The notes beneath the pieces were generated by a model. The model had not been told where the DNA came from. It searched no databases and saw only the letters and a list, made by a program, of their open reading frames with translations. A stretch of DNA of 41,158 nt from Methanocorpusculum sp. UBA424 (lineage in GTDB: Archaea; Halobacteriota; Methanomicrobia; Methanomicrobiales; Methanocorpusculaceae): positions 101,136 to 142,293 of the forward strand of contig DAHC01000014.1 in NCBI GenBank assembly GCA_002498375.1, read 5' to 3'. Below are positions 1 to 8,522 of the stretch, one piece after another. A program made the translations under genes and the position numbers. Positions within the stretch are counted from its first letter, which is position 1. The number at the start of each line of letters is the position of its first letter.

Positions 1-458
1 CAGCGTTCTTGACCCGGTAGTCACAGGAGCCACCATTTCACTCCATTATGATGAGCTGGATGCATCGTGGAATGTTGTCGGAACCCAGTATCTCGTGAAT
101 GTAACCGTAGGGAATATTGATGAACCAGATCCCTGGACAGTCATCTACGATGACACGGTCAATCTGACGAATTCTTCAGATGGGGTGACCGTAAAAGATG
201 CACTCGATGCAGCAGTCTCAGCAGGAGGGTTCACCTATAACCTCACCGAATATGACACGATAAAAGACATAAACGGAATAGAAAATGCAGAGGACTGGTC
301 GCATTCATGGATGACCACATACTACAACAATAATGAAATACCGGTCTTCAGCGTTCTTGACCCGGTAGTCGCCGGAGCCACCATTTCACTCCATTATGAT
401 GAGCTCGATGCATCGTGGAATGTGATAGGAACGGAATATATGGTCAATGTTACGGTAA
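1..458 (+). repeat. Tandem 348-bp repeat inside the surface protein gene (two copies visible)
   Basis: Bases 1-110 and 349-458 align with only scattered substitutions; both begin CAGCGTTCTTGACCCGGTAG. The period is 348 bp, exactly 116 codons, so the reading frame is kept. The left copy is cut by the window edge and more copies may lie upstream. Near-identity at the DNA level over about the first 85 bases points to recent duplication or gene conversion. Confidence 0.85.
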
Positions 459-1942
459 ACAGCATTTCAGACCTCAGCATCACATATCCATCAACGATGG
501 TAACGGGATCATCTGCTGTCTTTACCGCCCTCGCCAATTACCCGGGAAATACCACATATTCGTGGGACTTTGGCGACAATACCTCCGTTGTTGAAACAAA
601 ATCCTCAGGCGTTGCCTCTGCCGTTGATAAAATCTATACAAATGCCGGAACTAAAATCATCAGCGTAACTGCGGAATATGATAATCGATCAGTAACAAAC
701 AGCGCTGAAATTATTGTAACCACACCGCCATCAGCATTCGACGAATCCAGCAGCCTCGAAGCAAACCTCACCGGGGAATCGATCTCGGACATAGCCCATA
801 TCTTTTTTACCGGGACAGATGTTACCGACGCAGCAAACATTACGATAAGCATCTCCAGATATCAGAACCAAAGTTCAATTTCCGATCATGACTGGCTGGA
901 TATTCAGACAAACTACACCATACCAAACACCAACGAAAAACCTCTCTTCATCTTAGAGATAGACTCGTCAAATGCGGATGGGATAAACAACATCCATCAG
1001 CTTAACAATTACGCCCGCCTTACCATTCGTCTTGCAATTGATTATGCCAATGCATCGAATGTCAGTTTCTACCGATATGCTGACGGCTCGAACGGTTATG
1101 AGCAGCTGCATTACACCATCGGAAATGTAGCTCCGGGTTGGGTTGAATTCCTCGTTGATATCCCCGGATTTTCAACTATCATCGCAGTTAGCGATGAAAT
1201 TCCTGCGAATGCCAGAACAACAGCGGTTTCACCTCCAGGAACCCAGATAAATCAGATAATTCCTCAGTATAAAACCATATATTACGGCACTATCACCGTT
1301 GATCCGGGATCATTCACCTACACAACCACAATGGACGATAAAACATTCATCGTAAACAACCTGAGTGTTTTCGGGATACTGCATGCATCAGGAATGAATC
1401 TCCAGACAAAAGAGTGGCCAGGCGGAATCTATGTTCATTCCATCAATGGAATCGCTCAGGATGAAAATCTCAACGGGTGGCTGTATCAGGTAAACGGCAT
1501 GACAACAAGCCAGCTGTCAAATAACTACATGGTCCATGACGGAGATAAAATCGTCTGGTATTACAGTGAAAGTATGTCCTCACTACCGGAAACAAGTCAG
1601 TATGCCTATGGATTCACTGTTAAGGTACGTACATCCGCGGTGCCGCTGCTTAATCTTTCAGCGGCAGAAACGCCGACAGTCAATCTTGGAATGCCTGAGG
1701 GCGTCACCATCAGCAGCGGGATCCCGCAGAGAATCACGATCGACACCTCAATTACACAGGCAGGCGGATTTGTCAACATCACCGAACACGCAATAATTAT
1801 TACAACACCAGGTCTTCAGATGACCATACCGGTAAAAAATCTCATCAGGAGTGATGAGATAGTCACAGCTGAAATCCAGAACATGACTGCAGAACTTGTA
1901 CCTGCTGCAGGCAAAATCAAGACATCAGGAATAGAGGTGTAA
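2..1942 (+). CDS. Surface protein with DUF4430/transcobalamin-like and PKD-like modules (5' truncated by window edge)
   Basis: The frame is open to the left edge, so the start lies outside the window. The visible part has two copies of a ~116-residue module ending in a motif like SVLDPVV.GATISLHYDELD, then a PKD-like stretch (YSWDFGD), a region ending GFSTIIAV that resembles the PGF-pre-PGF domain, and a clear DUF4430-type module (SINGIAQDENLNGWLYQVNG ... DGDKIVWYY). DUF4430 is related to the cobalamin-binding C-terminal fold of transcobalamin. The many N-x-S/T sites and the absence of cysteine fit an extracellular archaeal protein. No C-terminal membrane anchor is visible; it ends KIKTSGIEV, two bases before the next gene, which does carry one. 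Its position upstream of a BtuCD-like transporter suggests, by inference, ligand capture at the cell surface. Confidence 0.75.
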   Translation, partial: SVLDPVVTGATISLHYDELDASWNVVGTQYLVNVTVGNIDEPDPWTVIYDDTVNLTNSSDGVTVKDALDAAVSAGGFTYNLTEYDTIKDINGIENAEDWSHSWMTTYYNNNEIPVFSVLDPVVAGATISLHYDELDASWNVIGTEYMVNVTVNSISDLSITYPSTMVTGSSAVFTALANYPGNTTYSWDFGDNTSVVETKSSGVASAVDKIYTNAGTKIISVTAEYDNRSVTNSAEIIVTTPPSAFDESSSLEANLTGESISDIAHIFFTGTDVTDAANITISISRYQNQSSISDHDWLDIQTNYTIPNTNEKPLFILEIDSSNADGINNIHQLNNYARLTIRLAIDYANASNVSFYRYADGSNGYEQLHYTIGNVAPGWVEFLVDIPGFSTIIAVSDEIPANARTTAVSPPGTQINQIIPQYKTIYYGTITVDPGSFTYTTTMDDKTFIVNNLSVFGILHASGMNLQTKEWPGGIYVHSINGIAQDENLNGWLYQVNGMTTSQLSNNYMVHDGDKIVWYYSESMSSLPETSQYAYGFTVKVRTSAVPLLNLSAAETPTVNLGMPEGVTISSGIPQRITIDTSITQAGGFVNITEHAIIITTPGLQMTIPVKNLIRSDEIVTAEIQNMTAELVPAAGKIKTSGIEV

Positions 1943-1944
1943 AA

Positions 1945-2607
1945 ATGTCGAAAAATCACACAAAACAAATTTTTATCCTGCTGCTCATCCTCTTTGCAGT
2001 ATTTTCATTTACCGGGGCTGCGGCTGCAGAAAATGAGACCACAGAGATCTCACCGATCGTATTCCTTACCTTTGATAAAATCCCGCAGGAGATTATCAGC
2101 GGCACTGAAATTACCATCAATGTATCATCAGAAATCGACCAATCCATCATATCCGCGCTAAAGGACATTGACGGAATGTCCATAACTAATATTGCATATC
2201 TGGTAAACATAACCTCAAACAAAATGGATGTCGCGAATCTTACCGGCGTGGCCATTCAGCTTCCGGTATCGCATATCTGGACAGTAAACCAATCTGATAT
2301 GCGCGTGATTACGATCATGAATCAGACTGCGTCCGTAATCAATACATCTTTGGTTAGCGCGAATGAAGATAAGAAGCAAGATGGCTTAGATGTCTTCCAG
2401 GTGAATCTTACCTCATTGCCGGATGAGGTCCTCCTCGTCTCGATAGCAAACACCAGCATCTCCGAAACACCGGTTTCAACACCCGCTCATACTGCAAAAA
2501 CACAAACACAAACAGTAACGCAGACACCCGCATCTCCTGCCCCGCTCCTTTGGACAGTTGGGTTCCTTGGAATCGGAATACTTTTCGCAGCCCGCAGGCG
2601 GGATTGA
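1945..2607 (+). CDS. Small exported protein with C-terminal membrane anchor
   Basis: A 220-residue protein of unknown function. It opens with a signal peptide: a basic stretch, a hydrophobic core (IFILLLILFAVFSF) and an AAAAE-type cleavage region. A Thr/Pro-rich linker (about residues 175-197) precedes a hydrophobic C-terminal segment ending in AARRRD, the usual layout of an archaeal cell-wall or archaeosortase-type anchor, although no PGF motif is present. The middle holds several N-glycosylation sites and the phrase PQEIISGTEITINVSSEI, suggesting a beta-rich surface domain. The start codon follows the stop of the upstream surface protein by two bases, so the two are almost certainly co-transcribed and may work as a pair, with this one as the anchored partner. 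Confidence 0.75.
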   Translation: MSKNHTKQIFILLLILFAVFSFTGAAAAENETTEISPIVFLTFDKIPQEIISGTEITINVSSEIDQSIISALKDIDGMSITNIAYLVNITSNKMDVANLTGVAIQLPVSHIWTVNQSDMRVITIMNQTASVINTSLVSANEDKKQDGLDVFQVNLTSLPDEVLLVSIANTSISETPVSTPAHTAKTQTQTVTQTPASPAPLLWTVGFLGIGILFAARRRD

Positions 2608-2627
2608 GCAGACATCATATCACACAC

Positions 2628-2636
2628 CTTTATTTT
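2628..2636 (+). promoter_or_regulatory. Possible TATA box for the BtuC-like operon
   Basis: An AT-rich run, CTTTATTTT, is centred about 33 bp before the ATG at 2665, a spacing that would give a nearly leaderless transcript. No Shine-Dalgarno sequence is visible before that ATG. The same T-rich run could instead terminate the upstream pair of genes. Confidence 0.35.
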
Positions 2637-2664
2637 CCTTAACACAAACTATATACTCACAAGC

Positions 2665-3612
2665 ATGCTTCGTCACCCCGTTCTTCTCCTCCCTGTGCTC
2701 CTCATCGTTCTGTTGATAAGCATCGTCATTACCACCTGCATAGGGATATCGGGGTTATCCATCCTCACCTTTGACTCGGAGATGATCCAAAAACTGATCT
2801 TTGAAGTCAGGCTCCCGCGCGTGATCGGGGCTCTGCTGGTGGGAGGAGGGCTTGCCGCCGCCGGATGCGTGATGCAGGGACTTTTCAGAAACCCGATGGC
2901 AGACCCCTATATCATCGGAACATCGACCGGCGGCGCTCTTGGAGCGGCCTGTGCGATCGTTTTTCTCGGCGGATTACTCCTGCCGCTCTTTGCCTTTATC
3001 GGAGCCGCCGCATCAACGATCACCGTGTATATTATCTCGCAGAGAAACGGCAGGATGGCGGTCGAAACCCTGCTTTTGTCAGGGATTGCCGTTTCGCTTT
3101 TCCTTTCCGCCATGCTCTCCTTCATCATGTACTTGTCCGGAAACAGTCTTCACCAGATCATGTTCTGGATGATGGGCGGATTCTGGAACATGTACTGGGA
3201 CGATGTGGGACTCGCTCTCTTAATTCCGGCGGCAGCTGTCATTCTCTACATTTTTTCCCGCGATCTGAATGTTATGGCTCTTGGGGAGGAGGAGGCGATC
3301 CATCTCGGCGTCAACACCGAGAGAACAAAAAAGATCCTCCTTGTGGTCTCCACATTTATTACCGCCATCGCAGTTTCAGTATCAGGGTGCATCGGATTCG
3401 TTGGACTCATCATTCCCCACATTATGCGGATTTTTACCGGGCCTGACCACCGAATCCTTCTTCCGGCATCAGTTCTGGCAGGATCCATTCTTCTCATATG
3501 GGCAGATACGTTCGCCAGAACACTTCCTGTCGAGATCCCCGTTGGGATCGTCACTGCATTCCTTGGAGCTCCGTTCTTCATTTACCTGCTCCGCCGGAGG
3601 ACACGCGTATGA
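2665..3612 (+). CDS. FecCD/BtuC-family ABC transporter permease
   Basis: A 315-residue polytopic membrane protein of the family that moves cobalamin, haem or ferric chelates. Family features are clear: LPRVIGALLVGGGLAAAGCV near the start, the MQGLFRNPMADPYIIG block, the cytoplasmic GEEEAIHLGV coupling helix that contacts the ATPase, and GFVGLIIPHIMRIFTGPDHR towards the C-terminus. Length is slightly shorter than bacterial BtuC (about 326). The gene overlaps the ATPase by ATGA. No periplasmic-type binding protein gene lies in the window; it may be upstream. Substrate cannot be read from this gene alone; a corrinoid is favoured by the transcobalamin-like module upstream and the form of the ATPase. 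Confidence 0.92.
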   Translation: MLRHPVLLLPVLLIVLLISIVITTCIGISGLSILTFDSEMIQKLIFEVRLPRVIGALLVGGGLAAAGCVMQGLFRNPMADPYIIGTSTGGALGAACAIVFLGGLLLPLFAFIGAAASTITVYIISQRNGRMAVETLLLSGIAVSLFLSAMLSFIMYLSGNSLHQIMFWMMGGFWNMYWDDVGLALLIPAAAVILYIFSRDLNVMALGEEEAIHLGVNTERTKKILLVVSTFITAIAVSVSGCIGFVGLIIPHIMRIFTGPDHRILLPASVLAGSILLIWADTFARTLPVEIPVGIVTAFLGAPFFIYLLRRRTRV

Positions 3613-4838
3613 CGCCCGCCATTTCTGCAGACAATATTTCTGTAAGATACGGTGAACACCATGTTATCGAACAGTTCTCTCTCGCCGTCGATCAGGGAGG
3701 ATTCATCGGGATCCTCGGACCGAACGGGTGCGGCAAAACCACCTTTCTCCGCGCCATTTCCCGCATCTTAAAACCGGATAAGGGCGCTGTTTTCATCGAA
3801 GGACTGGATGCGGAATCATTTGATTCACGCGCTCTCGCAAAAACGATCGGATGCGTAGGTCAGGAGACCGATGTTGCATTTCCGTTCACCGTACGGGAGA
3901 TCGTTCTTATGGGCAGATATCCGCACATTGGAAAACTCGCCCCGTTATCTCCGAAAGATCTGGCGATCGCCGATGAAGCGATGAAAACAACAAACACGTA
4001 TCATCTGGCGGATCGGCTGATCACCGAGATATCCGGGGGAGAACGTCAGCGTGTTCTGATCGCGAGAACCCTTACCCAGCAGCCGAAGATCCTCCTTCTG
4101 GATGAACCGACATCCCATCTCGACATCAATCATCAGATAGAGATCATGGAACTTATCCGGGACCTTACGCCAAAGATCACGGTCATCGGTGTATTTCACG
4201 ATCTGAATCTGGCGTCATACTTCTGCGACCGGATCGTGCTGATGAAGCAGGGGAAAATTCTCGCAGTCGGAACGCCGGCGGAGGTCCTGACGCCGGAAAA
4301 GATCCGGGAGAGTTTTTCTGTCGGGATGATGGTTTCGACCCATCCGCTTACCGGAAAACCGCATCTCATTCCGGAATACGGCGTTTTGCCGGCGTCCGCC
4401 TCCACCCGCATCCATGTGATCTCGGGAGGGGGGACTGGAACTGAGATTCTCCATACCTTATGTCTGCACGGATTTACGGTATCTGCCGGTGTTTTGGCGG
4501 CGAACGACTCGGACTGTCTGGCAGCAGTGAAACTCGGTTTGGAAACGGTTATTGAGCCGCCGTTTGCCGTCGTGAGTGACGCATCAGTTCAAAAACTGAA
4601 GCAGATGCTTGTTAGGGCAGATAAGATCGTGGTCACAGGCATGCCGGTAGGATACGGCAATCTGGCAAATCTGAAAGCTCTCACCGGAGTTTCTAAACCA
4701 GTATATCTGATCGGAGAAGGGGAGGATTACACGGACGGCGAAGCGACACGCATCCGCAGGGCCCTGATCGGGAGCGGAGCAGTTATCGTACCCGATATCA
4801 CGGTTCTTATGAAGATGCTGTACGCCGGAAATCCATGA
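3609..4838 (+). CDS. BtuD-like ABC ATPase with an extra C-terminal domain
   Basis: A 409-residue protein starting at ATG 3609, which overlaps the permease stop (ATGA); reading further upstream would run deep into the permease. Residues 1-~255 form a FecE/BtuD-type ATPase: Walker A GPNGCGKTT (37-45), signature SGGERQR (142-148), Walker B LLLDEP with Asp165-Glu166, and switch His197. Residues ~267-409 are an additional domain beginning RIHVISGGGTGTEIL and containing a repeated alpha/beta pattern (VLAANDSDCLAAV, DKIVVTGMPVGYGN). I recall haloarchaeal BtuD (about 398 residues) having a similar tail, which would favour corrinoid import, but this was not checked. The domain's function is unknown. 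It overlaps the next gene by ATGA. Confidence 0.9.
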   Translation: MTPAISADNISVRYGEHHVIEQFSLAVDQGGFIGILGPNGCGKTTFLRAISRILKPDKGAVFIEGLDAESFDSRALAKTIGCVGQETDVAFPFTVREIVLMGRYPHIGKLAPLSPKDLAIADEAMKTTNTYHLADRLITEISGGERQRVLIARTLTQQPKILLLDEPTSHLDINHQIEIMELIRDLTPKITVIGVFHDLNLASYFCDRIVLMKQGKILAVGTPAEVLTPEKIRESFSVGMMVSTHPLTGKPHLIPEYGVLPASASTRIHVISGGGTGTEILHTLCLHGFTVSAGVLAANDSDCLAAVKLGLETVIEPPFAVVSDASVQKLKQMLVRADKIVVTGMPVGYGNLANLKALTGVSKPVYLIGEGEDYTDGEATRIRRALIGSGAVIVPDITVLMKMLYAGNP

Positions 4839-5563
4839 ACGAAGTAGGCATCTCCACAAATTGCGTAATGGATCTGCCGCTCGAACGCGCCCTGGCCGCA
4901 CTGGAGCCGTTCACAAATCTCGTGGAGATCCAGTGCGATGCACATCATTCCCTGTTTCGGCACGCATCCGTTCTGGATAGATTTGATCTGCGCTACACGA
5001 TCCATGCGCCGACCGCTGACGGAAACATCGCAGAATCGTTTGAACCGATCCGCAGAGCGAGTATCAATGTTCTCAGAGAGACTGCCGAGATCGCAGACGC
5101 AGCAGGCGCGGAAAAACTGGTGATCCATCCGGGATTCTGTCTTGACCAAACGGGCTGGGAGGCTTCGATCTCCGCCCTTTACAGATCAATACAGGATCTC
5201 GGCATTCTTCAGGAGGAGTTCTCCGTCCGGTTCGTTATGGAAAATCTCGGATCCATGGACTGCTGTTTTTTTCAGAGCCCAAAGATTGTCCGGATAATTC
5301 GTGCGGCGGGACTGGGGCTGACTCTGGATGTAGGGCATGCAAATCTTACCGGAACGCTCGATGCATTTCTCCAGGAAAAACCGGATCATTTTCATCTCCA
5401 CGACAATAAGGGAATATCCGATGAACATGCCGCGTGTGGGACAGGGACGGTGGATTTTTCCAGCGTTCTGGCATCTGCCGGTGATGCGACCCTGATCCTT
5501 GAAGTTCTCAGACTGGAGGACGTTGCGCCAAGTCTGGAGTATCTGGCATCTCTTGGATATTGA
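4835..5563 (+). CDS. TIM-barrel protein of the sugar-phosphate isomerase/AP endonuclease 2 family
   Basis: A 242-residue protein resembling xylose-isomerase-like TIM barrels. The expected metal-ligand positions are present in order: His in YTIHAPT, His in VIHPGF, Glu in VMENLG, Asp/His in LDVGHAN, His in FHLHDNKG and Glu in LILEVL, so it is probably a working divalent-metal enzyme acting on a sugar or sugar phosphate. The family covers isomerases, epimerases and endonuclease IV; the short length and lack of the full Nfo motif set argue against DNA repair. It is translationally coupled (ATGA) to the BtuCD-like genes, so a role in handling the imported ligand, for example the corrinoid lower-ligand ribose, is possible but purely inferential. 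Confidence 0.8.
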   Translation: MNEVGISTNCVMDLPLERALAALEPFTNLVEIQCDAHHSLFRHASVLDRFDLRYTIHAPTADGNIAESFEPIRRASINVLRETAEIADAAGAEKLVIHPGFCLDQTGWEASISALYRSIQDLGILQEEFSVRFVMENLGSMDCCFFQSPKIVRIIRAAGLGLTLDVGHANLTGTLDAFLQEKPDHFHLHDNKGISDEHAACGTGTVDFSSVLASAGDATLILEVLRLEDVAPSLEYLASLGY

Positions 5564-5680
5564 CCGTAATCCAGGTGAGTAGCGAGGCCGCAAATATCCG
5601 GTTTACTGCTCTCTGCAAATCCCATACATCTCCTGACCCGAAAAGCATAACGCAAACTCATTTAACCGCATCAATCCAAC

Positions 5681-5706
5681 AAATATACACTATCTCTACC
5701 GGAGAT
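5681..5706 (+). promoter_or_regulatory. Candidate alaS promoter and ribosome-binding site
   Basis: AAATATAC at 5681-5688 looks like an archaeal TATA box, and GGAGAT at 5701-5706 lies six bases before the ATG at 5713. If transcription starts the usual ~25 bases after the TATA centre the message would be nearly leaderless, so the two signals compete. Together they fix the alaS start at 5713 rather than at upstream in-frame codons. Confidence 0.5.
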
Positions 5707-5712
5707 CTACCC

Positions 5713-8454
5713 ATGCTAGAAAACGAATATCAGCTTGAATACTTTAAAGAAAACGGATTCGTCCGCAAAATCTGTAAAAAATGCGGCAGTGCATTCTGGA
5801 CCCTCGACCCTAACCGGGAGATCTGCGGGGATGCACCCTGTGAACCGTATCAGTTCATCGGGGATCCTATCTTCAAGAAACACTCCCTTGCAGAAATGCG
5901 GGAGGCATATCTCTCCTTCTTCGAGAAAAACGGTCATACGAGGATCAACAGATATCCGGTAGCCGCACGATGGCGTGACGACATCTATCTTACCATTGCA
6001 TCCATCGCAGACTTCCAGCCGTTTGTGACGAGCGGCGTATGCCCCCCGCCGGCAAACCCGCTGACGATCTCCCAGCCGTGTATCAGGCTGAACGATCTTG
6101 ACAACGTCGGCAGATCCGGCAGACACTTCACCTGCTTTGAGATGATGGCCCACCATGCCTTCAACACCGACGAAAAACCGATCTACTGGAAGGACCGCTG
6201 TCTTGAACTCTGCAGCGGCTTTGTCGAATCTCTTGGCGGCAACATATTCGATCTCACCTATAAAGAAAACCCGTGGTTCGGCGGAGGAAATGCCGGGGCA
6301 AGCGTCGAGGTCTTAATGGGTGGCCTCGAAGTGGCCACACTCGTTTTCATGAACCTTTCCCGGAAAAACTCCGGCAAACCTCCGGTGAACATTGACGGCA
6401 AAGACTACTACGAGATGCCTCTTCGAATCGTCGATACGGGATACGGCCTGGAGCGGTTCACCTGGGCATCCTGCGGCACGCCGACCGCCTACGACGCGGT
6501 CTTCCCGGAGATGATCCCGCGGATCCTCACCTCGGCAGGAATGGAGGATCGTCTGGAAAATCCCGAGGTTGAGCGCATCTTAGGACTGAACGCCAAGTTT
6601 GCCGGCCTCATGGATATCCGCGGCGAAAAGATCCGCGACCTCAGACAGCAGGTGGCCGACGCGACCAACATCTCGGTTGCGAAACTCGAAGAGATCATCG
6701 TCCCGATGGAGACCGTGTATGCTCTCTGCGACCACACCAGATGCCTTGCCTATATGCTCGGTGATCTCATCGTTCCGTCCAATGTCCGTGAAGGATACCT
6801 CGCCCGTCTCGTTCTGAGACGCAGTATCAGAATGATGCAGGACCTCAAGATGGACGACGACCTCGGCGATCTTGTCGTCAGTCAGATGAAGACGATCGGT
6901 CTTGCCAACTTTGAACAGGATGAGGAAATCGTCAGACATATCATCGCCCGCGAGGTCGAGAAGTATGATACGACCATCGAGCGCGGAACCAGAACCGTGC
7001 AGCGGGTAGGCCAGAATTATGTCAAGAAGAACGAACCGGTCCCGCTGGCTGAGCTGATCACCCTCTACGACTCTCACGGCATTCCGGTCGATCTGATGGG
7101 AAAGATCCTCAAAGAGACCGGCGCAGAGTTTGAGATCCCGGACGACTTCGACTCACAGATCGCGGACATGCACTCCGAGAACGAGACAGAAAAACCGGTC
7201 TCGCCCCTGGCAAAGTATGCTGACCGGATATCAAAGATCCCGGAGACGCGCAAGAGCTACTATGAACGGCCAGCCGATATGGAGTTCGATGCTACGGTCC
7301 TGGATATCTTCGACAACTATGTTGTGCTGGATGCAACCCTGTTCTACCCCGAGGGAGGAGGACAGCCTTCTGATACCGGCATGCTTGTGACGAAGTCGAC
7401 GATGGTCCGTGTTGACGAGGTCGTCAAATCGGAAAACGTTATTCTCCACAAGGTTCGTGAGAACACCCTGAAGCGCGGCGACAGAGTGAAAGGCGTCATT
7501 GATGAGGACCGCCGGTGGGCGCTTATGCGTCACCACTCGGCGACCCACATGATCCTTCGCGCCGCAAAGGAGGTCCTTGGCCCGCATGTCCATCAGGCAG
7601 GATCGCAGCTCTCGACCGATGTCGCACGCCTGGATGTCCGGCACTATACCCATATCACCCCCGAGGAGCTGAAACAGATCGAAACTATCGCCAACCGTCA
7701 AGTGATGGAAAATCTCCCTGCAATGGTGAAGGTCGAAAACAGGGTGAAGGCGGAACAGAAGTTCGGTTTCGCGCTTTATCAGGGAGGCGTTCCGCCGGGA
7801 AAGGACATCCGTGTTGTCCAGATGGGGGCCGAGGTCCAGGCATGCGCCGGAACACACTGTCAGAGTACGGGTGAGATCGGTCCGATCAAGATCTTAAAAC
7901 TGGAGCATATCCAGGACGGGGTCGAGCGTATCGAGTTTGCGGCAGGATTTGCGGCGCTTGATGCGATGCAGCATATCCAGAATCTGCTGAATACCTCTGC
8001 AGACACTCTGTCTGTTCAGACGGAAAATCTCCCGGGTTCTGTAGAGCGGTTCTTCACCGAATGGAAGGATCAGCGTAAAGAGATCGAAAAGCTCCGGGCA
8101 AAGATCGCCGAACTTGAACTTTCCCGGATCGAAGGCATCGACATCGGCGGGGTCGAGGTCGTCATCAAACAGATCGATGTCTCCAGAAAGGAACTCGTCA
8201 CTGTCGCAGGAAAGATCGCCGAGCGGGGAGGCGTGGCTCTTTTGATCACGACCACAGACGGTCTTGGTGTTGTTGCCTCGTCAGGAAACGGCAGGATCCA
8301 TGCAGGCAAACTGGTCGGCGAAGTCTGTGCTGAACTTGGCGGAAAAGGCGGCGGTAAGGAGAATCTCGCTCAGGGAGCAGGAGCGGATCCGTCAGCAGTC
8401 GGAAAAGCGCTTTCCAAAGCCGAGTCGTTCATTCGTGCAGAATTGAATGCATAA
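5713..8454 (+). CDS. alaS: Alanyl-tRNA synthetase, archaeal type
   Basis: A 913-residue class II synthetase that charges tRNA-Ala. The archaeal N-terminal extension carries a zinc-type motif (ICKKCGSAFWTLDP ... CGDAPC). The catalytic core follows, with FMNLSRK and the motif-3-like GYGLERFTW. The editing domain contains the HHSATH zinc motif, completed by CAGTHC about 100 residues later, and the C-Ala region has the glycine-rich GGKGGGKENLAQGAG near the end. Length matches the family in archaea (about 900-930). The start was placed at the ATG preceded by GGAGAT. The gene stands alone between the transporter cluster and a regulator gene and ends near a T-rich stretch (8462-8467). Confidence 0.97.
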   Translation: MLENEYQLEYFKENGFVRKICKKCGSAFWTLDPNREICGDAPCEPYQFIGDPIFKKHSLAEMREAYLSFFEKNGHTRINRYPVAARWRDDIYLTIASIADFQPFVTSGVCPPPANPLTISQPCIRLNDLDNVGRSGRHFTCFEMMAHHAFNTDEKPIYWKDRCLELCSGFVESLGGNIFDLTYKENPWFGGGNAGASVEVLMGGLEVATLVFMNLSRKNSGKPPVNIDGKDYYEMPLRIVDTGYGLERFTWASCGTPTAYDAVFPEMIPRILTSAGMEDRLENPEVERILGLNAKFAGLMDIRGEKIRDLRQQVADATNISVAKLEEIIVPMETVYALCDHTRCLAYMLGDLIVPSNVREGYLARLVLRRSIRMMQDLKMDDDLGDLVVSQMKTIGLANFEQDEEIVRHIIAREVEKYDTTIERGTRTVQRVGQNYVKKNEPVPLAELITLYDSHGIPVDLMGKILKETGAEFEIPDDFDSQIADMHSENETEKPVSPLAKYADRISKIPETRKSYYERPADMEFDATVLDIFDNYVVLDATLFYPEGGGQPSDTGMLVTKSTMVRVDEVVKSENVILHKVRENTLKRGDRVKGVIDEDRRWALMRHHSATHMILRAAKEVLGPHVHQAGSQLSTDVARLDVRHYTHITPEELKQIETIANRQVMENLPAMVKVENRVKAEQKFGFALYQGGVPPGKDIRVVQMGAEVQACAGTHCQSTGEIGPIKILKLEHIQDGVERIEFAAGFAALDAMQHIQNLLNTSADTLSVQTENLPGSVERFFTEWKDQRKEIEKLRAKIAELELSRIEGIDIGGVEVVIKQIDVSRKELVTVAGKIAERGGVALLITTTDGLGVVASSGNGRIHAGKLVGEVCAELGGKGGGKENLAQGAGADPSAVGKALSKAESFIRAELNA

Positions 8455-8522
8455 CTACCACTTTTTTCGCAGTTTAGGAGAGGGTTATATCCACCCGCAT
8501 CCATACAAGTAGAGTACATATC

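Noticed and set aside
1..458. The 348-bp repeat as a CRISPR or mobile-element repeat
   Set aside because: It is in frame, coding, and corresponds to one protein module; there are no spacers, inverted ends or transposase.
3498..3608. Upstream extension of the BtuD-like ATPase
   Set aside because: It lies inside the permease gene in another frame; the ATGA-coupled ATG at 3609 gives the conserved ATPase N-terminus.
5560..5712. Upstream extension of alaS
   Set aside because: The stretch has promoter-like sequence and no homology to the AlaRS N-terminus, which starts at the ATG following GGAGAT.
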